DNA from: Paraeggerthella hongkongensis
GTDB taxonomy: Bacteria; Actinomycetota; Coriobacteriia; Coriobacteriales; Eggerthellaceae
Reading direction: 5' to 3'
Assembly (NCBI RefSeq): GCF_003340345.1
Contig: NZ_PPTQ01000002.1
Coordinates: 124,001-188,000 of the forward strand
Length of the DNA: 64,000 nt
The stretch's first letter is position 1; each line of letters begins with the position of its first letter. Both the position numbers and the translations under genes were made by a program. Below, in pieces: positions 61,016 through 64,000 of the stretch. The notes beneath the pieces were generated by a model. That model saw only the letters and a program-made list of their open reading frames with translations, made no database searches and was not told the DNA's origin.

Positions 61016-61990
61016 CTACACGAGCAGGGAAAAGCCGCTTGCGAACAACGCCGCCGCGTAAAACGCGCCCAACGCGATGTTCAAGCTGCATACCTGCGCC
61101 ATGGCGCCTATGCGCGACGCAGGCGCGAGCGGGTTGGCTATGAGCGCTTTCACCAGCGGATACGACGCAAGCAACATGAACGGAACCACGATGACGCCGC
61201 TCGTGAAGAACAGGGCCACCAGCGCTACGATCGAGATCATCCAAGCCGCCACCACGCCGTGGTACAGCTTGCGCGCGCGGTCTCGTCCCAGCAGCACCGA
61301 CAGAGTGCGACGTCCCGATTCGACGTCCTTTTCGATATCGCACGTGTTGTTCGTGAACATGATCAGCCCAACGCCCAGCACGGTGGGCACCGCCCACAGC
61401 AGCGCGCGCAGGTCGAACGCTCCGGTCAATGCTTGGTAGCAGGCAAGGGGAATGAGCCCGCCCATGACGAACCCGCTGACAAGCTCGCCAATGGGCAGGT
61501 AGGAGATGGGCGTTTTCCCCGCGGAATACAAAACCACGATGATCGCGCCGACGACGCCCAGAGCCAGCGGAATCCATCCGGCCTGCCAGATAACGTAAAC
61601 GCCCAGCCCGAACGCCGCAACCAGAAACCCGACGGCAAGCCCGAGCGCTGCGCGCGGATTCACGTTGTTGTACACCAGCACGGCATCGGTCGGATCCACG
61701 TTGTCGTCGGCCGAGTCCGCGCCTTTCACGTAATCGTAGTAGTCGTTGAACGTGTTGACCGAGGCTTGCATCAGCACGCAGATGACCAGCAGCACGCACG
61801 CCATCACGGCGGAAATGGCTCCCGTTGTGGCAGCGGCCGCTGCGGTTGCCACCAGTACGGGCAGAATGGCCGCCGGCCACGTATGAGGAGCCGCCAGCTG
61901 CACCGCCATGCGCAGCGTAAACCTTCCGTATGCGCTCTTCGTTTCCGCGTCCCTTTCGTCAGCCGTCCTTGCGGGCGCTTCTGCGCTCAT
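61016..61990 (-). CDS. menA: 1,4-dihydroxy-2-naphthoate prenyltransferase
   Basis: Attaches the polyprenyl chain in menaquinone synthesis. A 324-aa membrane protein with about nine helices. The two Mg-prenyl-diphosphate motifs are SVNTFNDYYDYVKGADSADD and FTNNTCDIEKDVESGRRTLS. PHTWPAAILPVLV near the start is typical of MenA. It overlaps the upstream hydrolase-like gene by 32 bases, so it is probably cotranscribed. It supplies the quinone for anaerobic respiration. Confidence 0.92.
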   Translation of the reverse strand: MSAEAPARTADERDAETKSAYGRFTLRMAVQLAAPHTWPAAILPVLVATAAAAATTGAISAVMACVLLVICVLMQASVNTFNDYYDYVKGADSADDNVDPTDAVLVYNNVNPRAALGLAVGFLVAAFGLGVYVIWQAGWIPLALGVVGAIIVVLYSAGKTPISYLPIGELVSGFVMGGLIPLACYQALTGAFDLRALLWAVPTVLGVGLIMFTNNTCDIEKDVESGRRTLSVLLGRDRARKLYHGVVAAWMISIVALVALFFTSGVIVVPFMLLASYPLVKALIANPLAPASRIGAMAQVCSLNIALGAFYAAALFASGFSLLV

Positions 61991-63224
61991 GCTTCGCTTC
62001 CTTCCTCGTCTTCATTGTTGCGTACGCTTCGCGACGACGCGGTAGCCACATGGGCGGCGACGACTTGAAGCGCTTGATGGCTTCTTCCTTCAGCACGCTG
62101 CCCAATCCTCCCAGCGTCTTCCAGATGAAACTCTTGGTTTCCGCGTCCAGCTTGGATCCCGATCCCAAAAGCTGCCGGGTGTTCGCGAACAGGTTTTCCT
62201 GGAACTCGGCCCAAGTGTTCGCCTCGGTCGAGGCGAACAAGTCGTAGATCGAATCGATGAACCGCTCGCGCTCGGACGCGTTCCTGCTGCGCAGCCATGC
62301 GTCGAGCGTTTCGTCGAAGAACACGGCCGATGCGTTGAGCTCGTCCTGGTACAGGAAGTCCGATCCTTCGGTCTGCCAGGTGAACGGCTCATGCTGAAAC
62401 ACCGAAAGCGCTGATGATCTTACCACGCGGTAGTCGGCGCGCCGTTCCAATATCATGCCGAACGCGGAAGATTCGGGGACGCTCTTGTGCAGGAGCGAGC
62501 AGAACGCCGGATCGTCGATGCGCGGGGAAGGGTTGTCCAAAAACGACGGGCCGTCGTGGTTGAACACGCCTTCAAGGCGCGAGAACGTGCCGTCGTCTGC
62601 AACCAGAGCCGCGTACTCGGCAAGGTTTCCGCCCTTCGAGTGGCCGCCAACCAGAAGCGGGCACGCGCAGGCCGACGCCACGCCCGAAAGATAGGCCGCC
62701 GCCGTGCACTGCGACGGGATGACGTCTTTGAAGCACAGGTTGAAGTCTTCTTTCCAACCGGCGAAGCTGCCGTCCGTGCCTCGAAACGCCAGGTAAGCAC
62801 GCTCTCCCTCAATGGCGGGGAAGAACAAGGTTACGGCGCTGAACTGCTTCTCAACCACCTCGGATCGTTCGTTGGCATAGAAGGATACCCGCACGTCGCG
62901 CAAACGACGGCTCGCCATTGCCACGTGCAAAAAAGCCACGGTGTCCCGTGCATCCTCCATCCAGCTGTGCGCGGTAAGGGCCTCCCAGTCCGACAAGGCC
63001 AAAACGTCGTGCAAGCGCACGCGCCGGGGGCCGCTTGCGTCGAGCAGCGCCTCCCAGGGGGCGGCGATCGAGCCGTCCGAGCGCAAGGCGTCAGCCTGGT
63101 CGCGTCCGGCTTCTTCGTAGTTGAGGTAAGCCAGGGTCGAGAATACGAGGGAGTCCACCGGGTTGAACGGTAATTCGGAGAAAGTCCGCTGCTCTTCTGC
63201 TATATACGATACGATATTGCGCAT
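61959..63224 (-). CDS. Mbeg1-like alpha/beta-hydrolase-fold protein
   Basis: A 421-aa protein of the Mbeg1-like (DUF2974) family. The nucleophile elbow is LLVGGHSKGGNLAEYAAL near residue 195, with AYLAFRGTDGSFAGWKEDFN before it and FNHDGPSFLDNP after. These suggest a lipase/esterase-like enzyme of unknown substrate. The last 100 residues are charged and end in a basic tail. The start at 63224 is chosen because TACAAT (minus strand, 63231-63236) lies seven bases upstream, which suggests a leaderless message; an in-frame GTG two codons earlier is an alternative. Confidence 0.85.
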   Translation of the reverse strand: MRNIVSYIAEEQRTFSELPFNPVDSLVFSTLAYLNYEEAGRDQADALRSDGSIAAPWEALLDASGPRRVRLHDVLALSDWEALTAHSWMEDARDTVAFLHVAMASRRLRDVRVSFYANERSEVVEKQFSAVTLFFPAIEGERAYLAFRGTDGSFAGWKEDFNLCFKDVIPSQCTAAAYLSGVASACACPLLVGGHSKGGNLAEYAALVADDGTFSRLEGVFNHDGPSFLDNPSPRIDDPAFCSLLHKSVPESSAFGMILERRADYRVVRSSALSVFQHEPFTWQTEGSDFLYQDELNASAVFFDETLDAWLRSRNASERERFIDSIYDLFASTEANTWAEFQENLFANTRQLLGSGSKLDAETKSFIWKTLGGLGSVLKEEAIKRFKSSPPMWLPRRREAYATMKTRKEAKHERRSARKDG

Positions 63225-63265
63225 ACTCACATTGTAGCCGATTGCGAAAGGCAGGGCCGCCACCC

Positions 63266-63712
63266 ATGCGCGTCTGCACGCCAATAACCATACGCTATGC
63301 TGAAACCGACATGATGGGCATCGTCTATCATGCAAACTACCTGCTGTACTTCGAAGATGCGCGCACCTCGTTTCTGGAGGCGATCGGATTTCCGTACGCG
63401 CGCATCGAAGAGGCAGGCTACCTTTCTCCCGTCACGCATTTCGAATGCGACTACGGCATGCCCTTGCGCTACGGGGACACGGCCATCGTGCGCACGCGCG
63501 TCGTGCTGTCGCGGCCGACGAAGACCGTGTACGCCTACGAGGTGTTCAGGGAAGGGCAGGACATGGAAACGGAGAAGCCGTGCTGCACGGGGCGCAGCAC
63601 CCATTGCCTGGTCGATGCGACTACGTTCAAGCCCGTTAGCATCAAGCGCGTCATGCCCGACCTGCTTGCCTGCTACGAAGAAGTGCTCGAGCCCGAGGAG
63701 GCCGCTCGATGA
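63266..63712 (+). CDS. Acyl-CoA thioesterase, 4HBT/YbgC-FadM type
   Basis: A 148-aa hot-dog-fold thioesterase: TIRYAETDMMGIVYHANYLL, YFEDARTSFLEAIGFPYARI and ECDYGMPLRYGDTAIVRTRV. The Asp and Tyr-His in the first stretch are the family active site. Divergent from the Mbeg1-menA unit; a DHNA-CoA thioesterase (menI) role is possible because menA is next door, but that is inference. A TTG at 63242 is an alternative start. It overlaps the next gene as ATGA. Confidence 0.87.
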   Translation: MRVCTPITIRYAETDMMGIVYHANYLLYFEDARTSFLEAIGFPYARIEEAGYLSPVTHFECDYGMPLRYGDTAIVRTRVVLSRPTKTVYAYEVFREGQDMETEKPCCTGRSTHCLVDATTFKPVSIKRVMPDLLACYEEVLEPEEAAR

Positions 63713-64000
63713 GCGCGCCGTACCGCATCCTGTTCGTGTGCCATGGCAACATCTGTCGCTCTACCATGGCGGAGTTCGTCATGAAGGACCTAGTTGCCAA
63801 GCGCGGTTTGGCCGATGCGTTCGTCATCGAGTCGGCGGCCACCCACGATGACGAGATAGGAAGCCCCGTGCATTCGGGAACGCGCGCCGTGCTCGCGGCG
63901 CAGGGGATCGACTGCGCTGGCAAGAGGGCGCGACGCCTCAAGCGGGCAGACGCGGGGGAGTGGGACCTGTTCGTGGGCATGGACGAGGCGAATATGCGCG
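63709..64000 (+). CDS. Low-molecular-weight protein tyrosine phosphatase, cut by the window edge
   Basis: The first 97 residues of a phosphatase with the P-loop ILFVCHGNICRSTMAEFVMK (CxxxxxR: Cys at residue 11), followed by VIESAATHDDEIGSPVHSGT and RRLKRADAGEWDLFVGMDEA. The catalytic Asp loop near the C-terminus lies outside the window. It starts at the ATGA overlap with the thioesterase gene. Confidence 0.93.
   Translation, partial: MSAPYRILFVCHGNICRSTMAEFVMKDLVAKRGLADAFVIESAATHDDEIGSPVHSGTRAVLAAQGIDCAGKRARRLKRADAGEWDLFVGMDEANMR

Overview
The window is a GC-rich chromosomal segment whose gene content and style point to a gut-type Coriobacteriia, most likely Eggerthellaceae (Eggerthella/Gordonibacter-like). 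Pointers are a LuxR-type regulator with a multi-pass membrane sensor half, a six-gene Ech-type membrane hydrogenase, menaquinone synthesis (MenA), indolepyruvate:ferredoxin oxidoreductase with stand-alone ACT proteins and PaaK ligases, and a GMP synthase reduced to its ATP-pyrophosphatase half. This assignment is inference from gene content; there is no rRNA in the window.

Layout. Bases 1-965 look like the decayed edge of an integrative/conjugative element: the start of a PrgI-like gene running off the left end, a ParA ATPase cut short at its C-terminus, and between them phased GTCTCAA repeats. Next on the minus strand are guaA, a membrane protein, a VF530 protein and a Zn/Cd module (ArsR repressor, free HMA protein, P-type ATPase) with a clear ArsR operator. 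Bases 6.3-10.2 kb hold a flavoprotein, a ferredoxin-type protein, an EamA exporter, a YedK/HMCES protein and a DUF308 membrane protein. Bases 10.3-13.7 kb are a copper module: CsoR with two operator dyads, then CopA carrying a C-terminal HMA domain that has its own ribosome binding site and start, so it may also be made as free CopZ. Then come a CobD/HisC-like protein lacking the PLP lysine, DNA polymerase IV, DegV, ileS-lspA-rluD, hemH-coaBC and tRNA-Pro(GGG).

Bases 25.7-33.7 kb hold a diguanylate cyclase, a methyltransferase, a FecBCD-like metal-chelate ABC transporter, MsrA and a second, membrane-bound diguanylate cyclase. Bases 33.8-40.4 kb hold a GlsB-like protein, an ECF sigma/DUF4179 anti-sigma pair, a 7TM-LuxR regulator divergent from a YfcC transporter, and a MATE exporter behind a structured leader with a 17-bp terminator stem. 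Bases 40.6-46.0 kb are echABCDEF. After a 142-bp inverted-repeat element come pgsA, a VanW protein, paaK-ACT, a D,D-carboxypeptidase, an FHA protein, iorA-iorB-ACT-paaK and gluQ. The right end carries VanZ, a PatB-type lyase, menA, an Mbeg1-like hydrolase, a 4HBT thioesterase and the start of a low-molecular-weight tyrosine phosphatase.

How they fit: IorAB would oxidise aryl-pyruvates from aromatic amino acids to aryl-acetyl-CoA while reducing ferredoxin. Ech can re-oxidise ferredoxin to H2 with ion pumping, and PaaK handles the aryl-acetate/CoA step. Copper and Zn/Cd export, and probably iron uptake, have their own regulators or operator candidates.

The most interesting items are the CopA/CopZ gene-within-gene, the lysine-less aminotransferase-fold protein, the structured MATE leader, two kinds of long perfect inverted repeat (one with a stray arm 40 kb away), phased repeats upstream of YfcC and in the mobile remnant, and the long Ala/Lys-rich tail on EchD.
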